From the NCBI GenBank assembly GCA_963804055.1, contig CAWDOU010000008.1:62001-126000 (forward strand): 64,000 bases of DNA. Reading direction: 5' to 3'. A model generated the notes under the pieces. It saw nothing but the letters and a program-made list of their open reading frames with translations, was not told the origin of the DNA and made no database searches. Position numbers and translations under genes: made by a program. This stretch comes from Bog-473 sp963804055 (lineage in GTDB: Bacteria > Actinomycetota > Acidimicrobiia > Acidimicrobiales > RAAP-2). This document shows, in pieces, positions 51,576 through 59,525 of the stretch. Position 1 is the first letter of the stretch. The number at the start of each line of letters is the position of its first letter.

Positions 51576-51648
51576 CGCTTCCTCCTCTCGTGGTCACGGC
51601 TTGGGGGCAAGGAGACGTCGATCAGCTCAGGAGGATTTCAGGGCCTCA

Positions 51649-52581
51649 TCACGGGATGAGGACGATCTTTCCCCGTGTGTGGCGCTGCTCCAATTCCGCA
51701 AAGGCATCGATCACCTGATCCAGGGGGTATGTGGCAGCGATCGGAATCTCGATCGCACCCGACGCCACGAGGCCGGCCATCTCGGAAAGCACCTCAGGGG
51801 TGGAGGCGGTACCGCTGCCCTCAGCCTTGACGCCGAGCTCTTGGGCCTTCGCGAAGGATGCGATCGTCTCGATCCGATCAGGCGGAATACCAAGATCGAC
51901 TGCCAGTTCGAGGTACTCGGGCCCGAAGAGATCGATGAACCCGTCGATCCTTCCACCGCCCGCCTCGCGTAGGCGCTCCAGCAGGCCGTCGCCGTACGCC
52001 ACGGGGATAACAGCGTGAGAGCGCAGCCAGTCGGCATTGGCTTCGGAGGCAATGCCCAGAACCCGCGAGCCGCGTCGTGCCAACAACTGGACCACCACGG
52101 TCCCGACCCCGCCCGCCGCCGCCGAGACGGCGATCGTCTCTCCCTGCTTTGCATCGACGGCACGGACGGCCGCATAGGCGGTGCACCCAACGACGTAGAG
52201 CGACCCCGCGACCTCCCAGCTGAGTTCCGGCGGTTTCGCAATCAGTTGGGTTGTCGGGACCGCAACGTGCGTGGCATGGCTGGAGCGACGAAAGGAGAAC
52301 CCCAACACGGCATCACCGACGGCAAATTCGTCAACACCGCTCCCGACGGCGGACACGATCCCAGCGAGGTCGCTGCCTTCGCCCGAGGGAAATGTCGCCG
52401 GAAATCGATCATGGAGCGCTCCCGATCGGATGGCAGATTCGCCTGGGTTGATGGCTGCCGCCTTGACTTCCACCACGACCTCACCCGCTTCGGGAGCCGG
52501 AATGGGCACGTCGGCGACGTAGAGAACGGTCCGATCCCCGTAGCGGTCGAAGCGCACAGCACGTGAGGTGATTCCCGTCAT
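51649..52581 (-). CDS. Quinone-oxidoreductase-like zinc-type MDR
   Basis: A 310-residue medium-chain dehydrogenase/reductase from ATG 52581, preceded by GGAGGGCGAG. AAINPGESAIRSGALHDRF, FPSGEGSDLAGIVSAVGSGV, NADPH motif VSAAAGGVGTVVVQLLARRG, and the end RHTRGKIVLIP match the QOR branch, which lacks the zinc ligands. It reduces quinones or alpha,beta-unsaturated carbonyls with NADPH in the cytoplasm. It heads a three-gene minus-strand operon with HIBADH and Gpr-type reductases, together a plausible carbonyl-detoxification unit (inference). Confidence 0.88.
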   Translation of the reverse strand: MTGITSRAVRFDRYGDRTVLYVADVPIPAPEAGEVVVEVKAAAINPGESAIRSGALHDRFPATFPSGEGSDLAGIVSAVGSGVDEFAVGDAVLGFSFRRSSHATHVAVPTTQLIAKPPELSWEVAGSLYVVGCTAYAAVRAVDAKQGETIAVSAAAGGVGTVVVQLLARRGSRVLGIASEANADWLRSHAVIPVAYGDGLLERLREAGGGRIDGFIDLFGPEYLELAVDLGIPPDRIETIASFAKAQELGVKAEGSGTASTPEVLSEMAGLVASGAIEIPIAATYPLDQVIDAFAELEQRHTRGKIVLIP

Positions 52582-52970
52582 CTCGCCCTCCGTTCAGGTC
52601 GGACGTTGCACCCTGAAGACGTTACCCGCCGCGTCATCACACAGGGTCGTCGAGAATCCCAGGGCCGGGCTCTGCACGAGTGATCAAATCGTGCGATGGA
52701 CCTCGTGAGCTCGATGCAGCGTCGGATCGAAGACCACCCGGCTCGAGATAGGAGGGAGCAGATACGACGGAAGCCTCTCTGGATAAAGCCCCCGACGCCT
52801 GCGCGGCCAACGCTTCGTGGCTTTCATCGTCTCCCCTTTCGTTGGTCACTACCGTCGTGACGACACTGACCAGTGTGCGCCTACGGGCCACAGCATGGGC
52901 AGGGACCAAGGTCACAACGTGGCGGCCAATCCCTTGAGCTGTTCGCCTCTCAGGAGAATGTCCCCCAGAG
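52582..52970. other. Intergenic region without a supported gene
   Basis: A 389-base space between two minus-strand genes. It includes the ribosome site of the quinone-oxidoreductase gene and a small palindrome, ACACTG-AC-CAGTGT at 52863-52876, that could be an operator. A 92-codon minus-strand frame (52637-52915) has no family similarity and odd composition, so I do not call it. Confidence 0.5.
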
Positions 52971-54683
52971 TCAGTCTGAATCCGACCCTGTTGTAGGGCG
53001 ATCTACTAGGGAAAAGATTCGGCTGGAATGCTCGTAGTGCATCTCAGGCTGCGAAACGTCACTCGCCTCTTTCCGAGCGATTCGTAGCCGGGAAGAAGCC
53101 GCTTGAGCGTCACTCCCCCCCTCCGAGGCAGGCTTCTGCTGAGCTCTACTCGGGAGTGCGGCCAGAACGACCACACCAGCGACGGCTACGACAATGGTGG
53201 CGACCACCAGCCCGAGATCCATTCCTGACACAAAACCTCGTCGTGCAGCTCCAGCAAGAGCCATCCCGGTCCTTCCCGGGACATGGTTGGCGACGGCCAG
53301 GGCACCGCCGAGCGATCCGACAATGAGCTTTTCGATGTTTGGCGGGATCTGTTGATGCGCCAGCAGCGGCGTCATGAAGTTCTGGTAGCGCATGTTGAGG
53401 GCTGTCCCGAGCACGGCGACCCCCAGTGCGCCGCCCAGCTGCATGGACGTGTCACTCGTCGCGGAGCCCACCCCCGCATCGGCGATGGGCAGAGAACCCA
53501 TGATCGACTCGACCGATGGAGCGAGCCCGAGGCCCACCCCGAGCCCGATGAGCGCGATCGAGGGCACGGCTGCTGCATAGGTGCTGTGCACGGTGGTTCG
53601 TGAGAGGAGCCCGAGTCCGGCGGCAACAATGAGAAGGCCGCCGGCAACGACGGGCTTGGTTCCGACTCTTCGTGCGATGACCACGGAGGTCGGAGCGGCG
53701 ACCAACACGACAAGCGCAATGGGGCCGATGGCCAATCCGGTCTTGAGTGGGCTGAAGCCGAGCGCGAACTGCAGGTATTGGGTAAGTAGAAAGAAGAGGC
53801 CCAGCATGGCAAAGAGGAGCAGTGCCAGTGACGCGATCGCGGCGCTATACCGACGATTCTTGAAGAATTCCAGCGGAAGCATCGGATGACTGGTTCTTCG
53901 TTCCCACAGGACGAAGCAGGTGAGAACGACGATCGATGCGGCCAGCGCTCCATCGATGAGCGGAGAGGTCCACGTCCGGCTCGGTGCCTCGATGATTCCC
54001 CATAACAACAGACTCACCCCCATGACCGAGAGAACCGCACCCAGCGGATCAGCTCGCCGCGGATAGGGACTTCTCGAGTTGGGGACGAGGATGGCGGTCG
54101 CAACGAGGCCGATAGCGGCGATGGGAACGTTGATCAAGAAGACGGAACCCCACCAGAAATGGACCAGGAGAAGTCCGCCGAGCATCGGGCCAATGGCCAC
54201 CCCGAGGCCAGCCGTGCCGGACCATATCCCGATCGCTCTCGATCGATCTCGATCTCCGGTGAAAACGTTGGTGAGGATGGACAAGGTGGATGGCATCAGG
54301 GCAGCCGCGCCCAATCCCATGAGTGCCCGTGCTGCTGTGAGCCGGTCAGGAGTGCCTGACCAGGCCGCACAAGCAGACCCGCAGCCAAAGACGACGAGTC
54401 CGGACATGAACACCCACTTGCGACCGAGTCGATCGCCCAGCGCTCCGAATGTCAGCAGCATGCCGGCGAAGAAGACGGCGAAGGCATCCACTATCCATTG
54501 CAGCTGCGTCGACGTGGCCTGCAGACCCCGGACGATTGACGGCAGGGCAACGTTGAGGATCGTGTTGTCGAGGCTGATGAGCAGCAACGTGACGCACAGA
54601 ACGGCAAGCGTCGCCCGCCGTCTCGCCGCAGACGTTCCAGTGTTCTGGTTCTTTGGCCGTGCGGCCGAGTCGAAGACCATCAT
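52971..54683 (-). CDS. DHA2-family (EmrB/QacA-like) MFS drug exporter
   Basis: A 570-residue, 14-TM MFS exporter. ATG 54683 was chosen because it forms an ATGA overlap with the upstream small gene. Motif A is LGDRLGRKWVFMSG, TM1 has CVTLLLISLDNTILNVALPS (the LDxTxxNVALP mark of DHA2), and motif C is IGIWSGTAGLGVAIGPMLGG. The C-terminal cytoplasmic tail of about 75 residues is polar. It uses the proton gradient to expel drugs or metabolites. No TetR regulator is adjacent. It is translationally coupled to a 101-codon upstream gene. Confidence 0.9.
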   Translation of the reverse strand: MMVFDSAARPKNQNTGTSAARRRATLAVLCVTLLLISLDNTILNVALPSIVRGLQATSTQLQWIVDAFAVFFAGMLLTFGALGDRLGRKWVFMSGLVVFGCGSACAAWSGTPDRLTAARALMGLGAAALMPSTLSILTNVFTGDRDRSRAIGIWSGTAGLGVAIGPMLGGLLLVHFWWGSVFLINVPIAAIGLVATAILVPNSRSPYPRRADPLGAVLSVMGVSLLLWGIIEAPSRTWTSPLIDGALAASIVVLTCFVLWERRTSHPMLPLEFFKNRRYSAAIASLALLLFAMLGLFFLLTQYLQFALGFSPLKTGLAIGPIALVVLVAAPTSVVIARRVGTKPVVAGGLLIVAAGLGLLSRTTVHSTYAAAVPSIALIGLGVGLGLAPSVESIMGSLPIADAGVGSATSDTSMQLGGALGVAVLGTALNMRYQNFMTPLLAHQQIPPNIEKLIVGSLGGALAVANHVPGRTGMALAGAARRGFVSGMDLGLVVATIVVAVAGVVVLAALPSRAQQKPASEGGSDAQAASSRLRIARKEASDVSQPEMHYEHSSRIFSLVDRPTTGSDSD

Positions 54684-54985
54684 GACGATCGGGCTGCTGA
54701 CCAGAGCCGTCCGGGTCCCCGCGAAGGACGATCGGCGCCAAGCTCGCCCAGGTACCGGCGGGATCCCCCAGACTCGAGAGCACTGAACTCTTCGGACGAG
54801 AAGACCCGCCATCTGGTGACCAAGGGCCGATCGGCGGGCGCCAATGGAAACCCCTCGAACGCTCCCTCGGCAAGATCGACGAGCAGGTCGGCGGCGGACG
54901 CAGCTCCGTGCCCGCCCCGATTGTGGAAGCGCACCTCGGACACCACTCCAGCCTGCCTCGGGCCCATTGGAGTAAATAGAGACAT
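54680..54985 (-). CDS. Small protein upstream of the MFS exporter, partly POR-gamma-like
   Basis: A 101-residue frame from ATG 54985 with a strong GGAGGA site 4 bases upstream, ending in an ATGA overlap with the MFS start; the ribosome site and overlap argue that it is translated. Its first 40 residues (VVSEVRFHNRGGHGAASAAD, then LLVDLAEGAF) recall the N-terminal RGGQG motif of 2-oxoacid:ferredoxin oxidoreductase gamma subunits. The rest does not fit and the length is half of that family. It may be a remnant that now serves as a coupled leader, or an unknown protein. Confidence 0.55.
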   Translation of the reverse strand: MSLFTPMGPRQAGVVSEVRFHNRGGHGAASAADLLVDLAEGAFEGFPLAPADRPLVTRWRVFSSEEFSALESGGSRRYLGELGADRPSRGPGRLWSAARSS

Positions 54986-55105
54986 AGGTCCTCCGTAGTG
55001 GACCTGGTGTTGTGACGTAAGTCCCTTGTGCCCCCGGGCTCGAGCGGCATCAATTGTCATCACGGAAGGGAGGGCTTCTTGCCCGGCTCTATGGAGGGAC
55101 ATGCG

Positions 55106-55297
55106 ATGAAGATCGAACTGACCGACGAGCAGGTGGAGAATCTGGGAGAGCTCCTGCGGGGAGCGCTCGGTGACCTCAGCTCAGAGATCGCCGCGACGGA
55201 CAATCCTGCCTATCGTGACGGGCTGCGCGCCCGGCGTGTCGCGCTCGAGGGGGTGCTGACGCAGCTCGGTTCGGGAGTGGGAGTTCAAGGTGCTTGA
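55106..55297 (+). CDS. Small conserved hypothetical protein
   Basis: A 63-residue protein from ATG 55106 with GGAGGG about 7 bases upstream. MKIELTDEQVENLGELLRGA, LGDLSSEIAATDNPAYRDGL and RARRVALEGVLTQLG form a single helical unit typical of short actinobacterial proteins of unknown role. Its stop codon overlaps the TTG start of the deacetylase gene (TTGA), so the two are coupled. Confidence 0.7.
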   Translation: MKIELTDEQVENLGELLRGALGDLSSEIAATDNPAYRDGLRARRVALEGVLTQLGSGVGVQGA

Positions 55298-56817
55298 TCG
55301 GTGACCCTTTGCCGCGAAGAGTGAACGCCCGATGCGTACAAGCGGCGATGTGTGCCGCCTTGGGTGCGGTCGCGCTCCTGCTCGTGACAGGGCCTCTCGA
55401 CGCACCTGGTGCGGGAGCGGCGGATGGCCAGCCTGCATTCACAACCTCAGAAGCTCCCGGTGGGGCCGCGACGGCCGGCCAGAGAGTCGTCGCTCTCACG
55501 TTCGACGACGGCCCAGGCCCATACACCCCGCAAGTGCTCTCCGTTCTGGAGCGCTATCAGGTGCCAGCTACCTTCTTCGAGATCGGTGAGGAGGTGGCTG
55601 CCTACCCCCGCTATTCGAAAATGGTGGCGGCAGCCGGGTTCCCGGTCGAGGACCATACCTGGAGCCATCCCGATCTCTCCACGCTGCCCGCCTCCGCGGT
55701 CGGCTCCCAGATCGACATGACCCAGGCCGAAATCCGCAACGTCACGGGGACCACCCCACTCTGCGTGCGTCCTCCGTACGACGCGTGGAACGCCAGTGTC
55801 CTTGGCCAGATCGCATCGCGAGGGCTGACCACCATGAGCTATTCCGTCGACCCCCGGGACTGGAGCCTGCCCGGCGTGCAGACGATCGTGAACAGGGTTG
55901 TCAGCGCAGCCTTTCCTGGCGCGGTCGTCGACATGCACGACGGCGGCGGTGATCGTTCCGAGACGGTCGCGGCGCTCCCGCAGATCATCGTCGAACTCCG
56001 GGCGAAGGGGTACACCTTCGTCTCTCTCTGCGGTGCCGGGCCGACCTACGGACCGCAGGTCAGCGCGACCTATTCGTTTGGAAACGCGCCGACTCCGGGT
56101 CCGCCTGTCACGTCCAACCTGCCTTTGGTCGGGGCGGCGGCCACCGGCGACGGAGGTGGCTATTGGGAGGTGGCCTCCGACGGTGGGATCTTCTCCTTCG
56201 GTGACGCGGCCTTCCACGGGTCGATGGCGGGAACGCCGCTCAACGCGCCCATTGTGGGCATGGCGGCCACCGGCGACGGAGGTGGCTATTGGGAGGTGGC
56301 CTCCGACGGTGGGATCTTCTCCTTCGGTGACGCGGCCTTCCACGGGTCGATGGCGGGAACGCCGCTCAACGCGCCCATTGTGGGCATGGCGGCCACCGGC
56401 GACGGAGGTGGCTATTGGGAGGTGGCCTCCGACGGTGGGATCTTCTCCTTCGGTGACGCGGCCTTCCACGGGTCGATGGCGGGAACGCCGCTCAACGCGC
56501 CCATTGTGGGCATGGCGGCCACCGGCGACGGAGGTGGCTATTGGGAGGTGGCCTCCGACGGTGGGATCTTCTCCTTCGGTGACGCGGCCTTCCACGGGTC
56601 GATGGCGGGAACGCCGCTCAACGCGCCCATTGTGGGCATGGCGGCCACCGGCGACGGAGGTGGCTATTGGGAGGTGGCCTCCGACGGTGGGATCTTCTCC
56701 TTCGGCGTACCCTTCTACGGCTCCCGTGCCGGTTTGGGCGCCGACCGCTTCTTCGCCATCGTGCCCGGACCCGGCTTCACGGGCTACCTCCTCGCCGGCC
56801 AGCACCCAGCCGACTAG
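55294..56817 (+). CDS. Secreted polysaccharide deacetylase with C-terminal SDGG-type repeats
   Basis: A 507-residue exported protein. TTG 55294 overlaps the previous stop; GTG 55321 is an alternative. A signal peptide (residues about 12-43, LGAVALLLVTGPLDAPGAGA) precedes a NodB-type carbohydrate esterase 4 domain. Motif 1 is Asp71-Asp72 (LTFDDGPGPY), motif 2 is His121 and His125 (DHTWSHPDLS), motif 3 is RPPYDAWN, motif 4 is VDPRDW, and motif 5 is VDMHDGGGDRSETV. Residues about 281-500 are five 42-residue repeats (GYWEVASDGGIFSFGDAAF), a beta-propeller-like element. It likely deacetylates a cell-wall or capsular glycan outside the cell. Confidence 0.92.
   Translation: MIGDPLPRRVNARCVQAAMCAALGAVALLLVTGPLDAPGAGAADGQPAFTTSEAPGGAATAGQRVVALTFDDGPGPYTPQVLSVLERYQVPATFFEIGEEVAAYPRYSKMVAAAGFPVEDHTWSHPDLSTLPASAVGSQIDMTQAEIRNVTGTTPLCVRPPYDAWNASVLGQIASRGLTTMSYSVDPRDWSLPGVQTIVNRVVSAAFPGAVVDMHDGGGDRSETVAALPQIIVELRAKGYTFVSLCGAGPTYGPQVSATYSFGNAPTPGPPVTSNLPLVGAAATGDGGGYWEVASDGGIFSFGDAAFHGSMAGTPLNAPIVGMAATGDGGGYWEVASDGGIFSFGDAAFHGSMAGTPLNAPIVGMAATGDGGGYWEVASDGGIFSFGDAAFHGSMAGTPLNAPIVGMAATGDGGGYWEVASDGGIFSFGDAAFHGSMAGTPLNAPIVGMAATGDGGGYWEVASDGGIFSFGVPFYGSRAGLGADRFFAIVPGPGFTGYLLAGQHPAD
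56136..56704 (+). repeat. Five-fold 126-bp repeat within the deacetylase gene
   Basis: Copies begin near 56136, 56262, 56388, 56514 and 56640, each 126 bases (42 codons). The first four appear identical at the DNA level over nearly their whole length; the fifth stops being identical near 56704. Such identity implies very recent duplication or gene conversion and may also collapse in short-read assembly. Confidence 0.93.
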
Positions 56818-56949
56818 CCCCGGCACAGGGTGGCCCTTCGAACCAAGGCCAAAGGGGATCATCTCATCGGCGCTCACTGCGACCTAGAGCAATGGACCGA
56901 ACCGTCGAGCGGGGTTGGCATCAGCCCAGTGAGAGGAAGAGATCTCGAG

Positions 56950-56979
56950 AGCGGAAGACGGGATTCGAACCCGCGACCC
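56950..56979 (-). other. tRNA-like 3' fragment (T-arm and acceptor strand), possible attachment site
   Basis: On the minus strand the sequence reads GGTCGCGGGTTCGAATCCCG then TCTTCCGC, that is, a T-stem/loop plus the 3' acceptor strand of a tRNA. An anticodon-stem-like CCTG-CTTAGGT-CAGG precedes it, but the matching 5' acceptor strand (GCGGAAG) and a normal D-arm are missing within about 100 bases, so it is not an intact tRNA. Such tRNA 3' ends are typical integrase attachment cores. Confidence 0.5.
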
Positions 56980-57129
56980 TGACCTAAGCAGGTGGCGGAG
57001 TTCGTCGTAGTAGGTCTGGCGAGTGTCCCGAAATGCGGGCCCTGTCCGCTCAGTCTGCCGTAGGTCCGCTGAATCCGTCCCAGAAGTAGAGCGCTCCACA
57101 ACCCAAACCGAATACAAATGACGAACGGC

Positions 57130-57159
57130 AGCCGGCGCCGGTTTTACCCGGCGCCGGCT
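57130..57159 (-). terminator. Strong hairpin terminator of the lactonase-like gene
   Basis: A perfect 12-bp stem, AGCCGGCGCCGG and CCGGCGCCGGCT, with a 6-base loop TTTTAC starts 19 bases after the stop at 57178. A run of T does not follow, as is common for high-GC actinobacterial terminators. It may also stop the convergent deacetylase transcript. Confidence 0.65.
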
Positions 57160-57177
57160 GAATCGCAATGCCTTGTC

Positions 57178-58332
57178 CTAGAAAGCCACGATGCCTTCGC
57201 CCCCAATCGCTCCAGGAACGAGTACCGATCCGACGGCAGCCAGCGCACCGCCCGGACCGACCTGGAACTCGTCAACGGTCCCGGTGCCGCCGGTCTGGAC
57301 ATAGAGGAATTGACCTCCTGCCGATGGCGCAGCGTCGACGGTTCCGGGATTCGTTGGCGTCGCACTCAGCAAGGACAGTTGGCCCGAGAAGACCTGCTCA
57401 GCAAAGCCGCTGACGCTCGCGCTCCCGGCGTTCGAAGCGAAATACGCTCCCTGGGCCGAGGTGATCCAGCACGTCGCGCTCTGGCCGGTCGCGACGGTCG
57501 CGATCGAGTTCAACGTGCCGTTGGGCGTCAGGGAGTACGTCGAGACCGCATTCGTGCCGGCATCTGCCACGACAACATGGCCCGCCGGATCGAAGGTCAC
57601 CGCGAAAGGAACGTTGCCCGGCTCAGCGTTTACGACCGGCGAGGGCGAGAGGTACCCGAAGGGACCCACCCGGAATACGTCAATGTCGCTACCACTCGCT
57701 TTCGTCGTGACGATGAGCCGCGATCCATCCGGTGTGAACGCGACCTGGCCCGGTGTGCTTACGAACTGCGTCGTGTCACTCGGCACCGTGATGCCAAGCG
57801 ATCGGTTCGAGCCCGGAAGGGGGTACAAGTGCCCGAAGAAGGAGACGAACCCCTGCACATTGGCGCTCAGTCCGTTCAAGACATAGACGGAGGTCCCGTG
57901 TACGGCCACGCTGACCGGGAAGGAGCCTCCCGAGGAAACCACCTGGCGCAATGCAAGTTGATCTCCTCGCACTGAGAACACTGAGACTGTGTTGCTGCCG
58001 GCATTGACGGAATAGAGGAGGTTCTGCAACGGGTCGTAGGTCAACGACCCCTGGGAGGCCAGGTGGTCGACGGCGGAACCATTGAGCACTCCTCCCAGGC
58101 CTCCGGTGGAATAGCTGCCGGCGGCAACAAGAGTCCCGTTCGCATCGCGGTGATACGCCACGATCTGGTTGCCTGCGACATTGTCCGTCTGTACAAAGAC
58201 TGCGTGATCAGCTCCTAGAGCGAAGGGTGGCGCGCTCGGCTGGGGGCTCGCCCCGGCAAGCACGGGGATGGCGAGCACGGACAGGCCGACGGCGGTGCCA
58301 ACCGCCATGGCGGCGCGAACACGGGTCTTCAT
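57178..58332 (-). CDS. Secreted lactonase-like beta-propeller protein
   Basis: A 384-residue exported protein from ATG 58332, with GGAGGAT 4 bases upstream. Signal peptide: MKTRVRAAMAVGTAVGLSVL and a following AGASP cleavage region. The mature part resembles the 7-bladed lactonase/YVTN propeller family: LTYDPLQNLLYSVNAGSNTV, SVAVHGTSVYVLNGLSANVQ, QVAFTPDGSRLIVTTKASG, FAVTFDPAGHVVVADAGTNA. Conventional 6-phosphogluconolactonase residues are not evident, so it is more likely a surface or binding propeller than an enzyme. Monocistronic, with a hairpin terminator. Confidence 0.82.
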   Translation of the reverse strand: MKTRVRAAMAVGTAVGLSVLAIPVLAGASPQPSAPPFALGADHAVFVQTDNVAGNQIVAYHRDANGTLVAAGSYSTGGLGGVLNGSAVDHLASQGSLTYDPLQNLLYSVNAGSNTVSVFSVRGDQLALRQVVSSGGSFPVSVAVHGTSVYVLNGLSANVQGFVSFFGHLYPLPGSNRSLGITVPSDTTQFVSTPGQVAFTPDGSRLIVTTKASGSDIDVFRVGPFGYLSPSPVVNAEPGNVPFAVTFDPAGHVVVADAGTNAVSTYSLTPNGTLNSIATVATGQSATCWITSAQGAYFASNAGSASVSGFAEQVFSGQLSLLSATPTNPGTVDAAPSAGGQFLYVQTGGTGTVDEFQVGPGGALAAVGSVLVPGAIGGEGIVAF

Positions 58333-58475
58333 GGATCCTCCTGGGTTAGGTGATTTGCTTGTACTGTCCCGAACGAGCGCGATGCGTTACGCGAATCAAG
58401 GGCACAATTTGAACGTCGCCTTCAGCAAGCGTCATTGGCCCGTAACGCGCCGAAGCTGCCATCGGACTACGTGAG

Positions 58476-59156
58476 ATGAGCTCTCTTCGGTCGTCACGAC
58501 CAGGTGACGAATTGGTTTCGAACAGGTTTGGCGCGTCGTGCGCTCTCCATCTTCGATCTACGCTGCATCACGTGGAAACGGACGCCGAGCTGCTGAGCCT
58601 TTTGCAAAGCGGCGACGAGCAGGCCTTTGTGATCCTCGTCAACCGTTACCAAATGCCGCTGCTCCGGCTGGCGTGTTCCATGGTGAGCGATCGGTCCATC
58701 GCCGAGGAGGCCGTGCAGGACACTTGGATGGGCGTGGTGCGTGGTATCGACCGATTCGAAGGGCGCTCGTCCTTGAAGACCTGGTTGTTCCACATCCTCG
58801 TCAACCGCGTCCGCTCAGCCCGGACCGTTGAGCACCAGCGCCGCCTGCAGCGCACGCCGTCAGTCGACCCGGGATGCTTCACACCGTCGGGCGAGTGGAG
58901 CGAGCCGGTAGAGAGCTGGGACGATGAGCTCGCCGAACGCCTGGACGCCATGGCAATCATGCCAGTGCTGGGGAGAGCGCTCGAAGGGCTTCCAGCGCGC
59001 CAACGCGAGATCGTGTTGCTCCGTGATGTGGAGGGCCTGTCGAGTCAGGAGGCCTGTGACGTTCTCGGCCTTCGACCCGGGAATCAGAGGATTTTGCTGC
59101 ACCGCGGTCGGGCCAATCTGCGCGAGGCTCTCGCGACTGAGATGAAGAAGGCATAA
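58476..59156 (+). CDS. ECF-type RNA polymerase sigma factor
   Basis: A 226-residue sigma-70 family protein annotated from ATG 58476; GTG 58572 (VETDAELLSLLQSGDEQAF) would give 194 residues, nearer the usual ECF size, but has no ribosome site. Region 2 has VNRYQMPLLRLACSMVSDRS with VQDTWMGVVRGIDRFEGRSS and LKTWLFHILVNRVRS. Region 4 has LPARQREIVLLRDVEGLSSQ, EACDVLGLRPGNQRILLHR and GRANLREAL. It directs transcription when its anti-sigma factor releases it; that factor is encoded 3 bases downstream. Confidence 0.9.
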   Translation: MSSLRSSRPGDELVSNRFGASCALHLRSTLHHVETDAELLSLLQSGDEQAFVILVNRYQMPLLRLACSMVSDRSIAEEAVQDTWMGVVRGIDRFEGRSSLKTWLFHILVNRVRSARTVEHQRRLQRTPSVDPGCFTPSGEWSEPVESWDDELAERLDAMAIMPVLGRALEGLPARQREIVLLRDVEGLSSQEACDVLGLRPGNQRILLHRGRANLREALATEMKKA

Positions 59157-59159
59157 GCC

Positions 59160-59417
59160 ATGATCTCCTTGCGCAATCGAGACCTCGTCTGCCAACAAGC
59201 CATTGAGCTTCTGACCGACTACCTGGAAGGGAGCCTTTCTCGCAGGCAAAGGCTCCGGCTCGAGCGCCATCTGCGCGCGTGCCCGAATTGCTCGAACTAC
59301 CTCGAACAAATCCGACTCACCGTCAGACTTACTGGCGCAATCGCACCGGAGGAGCTAGCTCCCGATGCCGTTGATGACTTGACTCAGCTCTATCGGCGCT
59401 GGCGCGACGAGCCGTAA
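59160..59417 (+). CDS. Zinc-finger (HC2) anti-sigma factor
   Basis: An 85-residue putative ZAS-type anti-sigma factor from ATG 59160. The zinc motif is Cys11 (DLVCQQAIELLTDYLEG) with His-x-x-x-Cys-x-x-Cys (ERHLRACPNCSNYLEQ). It follows the ECF sigma gene by 3 bases, the standard arrangement. No membrane helix is present, so it is a cytoplasmic, probably redox-sensing zinc anti-sigma factor: oxidation of the Cys pair would eject zinc and free the sigma factor (family knowledge). Confidence 0.88.
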   Translation: MISLRNRDLVCQQAIELLTDYLEGSLSRRQRLRLERHLRACPNCSNYLEQIRLTVRLTGAIAPEELAPDAVDDLTQLYRRWRDEP

Positions 59418-59525
59418 AGAGCAGCCGGATTTTGAAAATAGACATTTCGAATCGGATACACCGGATAGTTGGGTCCAGGTAATTCTCCGCCCGGCGCGGC
59501 GAACGTCGGCGGATCAGCAGCACCT

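Larger units (their letters stand above)
56818..57177. other. Gene-free region with tRNA-like fragment and hairpin
   Basis: A 360-base space between the deacetylase and the lactonase-like gene, which converge. It holds the tRNA 3' fragment near 56965 and the 12-bp stem hairpin at 57130-57159. Frames through it (for example translations reading GRGFESRLPLS) are the usual artefacts of tRNA sequence. Confidence 0.6.

Noticed and set aside
52637..52915. 92-codon minus-strand ORF
   Set aside because: No recognisable domain, weak ribosome site and Ser/Ala-rich shadow-like composition.
56667..56987. Plus-strand ORF ending in KTGFEPATLT
   Set aside because: It overlaps the deacetylase end in another frame, and its tail is the well-known translation of a reversed tRNA T-arm.
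56950..57060. Intact tRNA-Leu(UAG) gene
   Set aside because: The anticodon-like loop CTTAGGT is present, but there is no matching 5' acceptor, no clear D-arm and no long variable arm.
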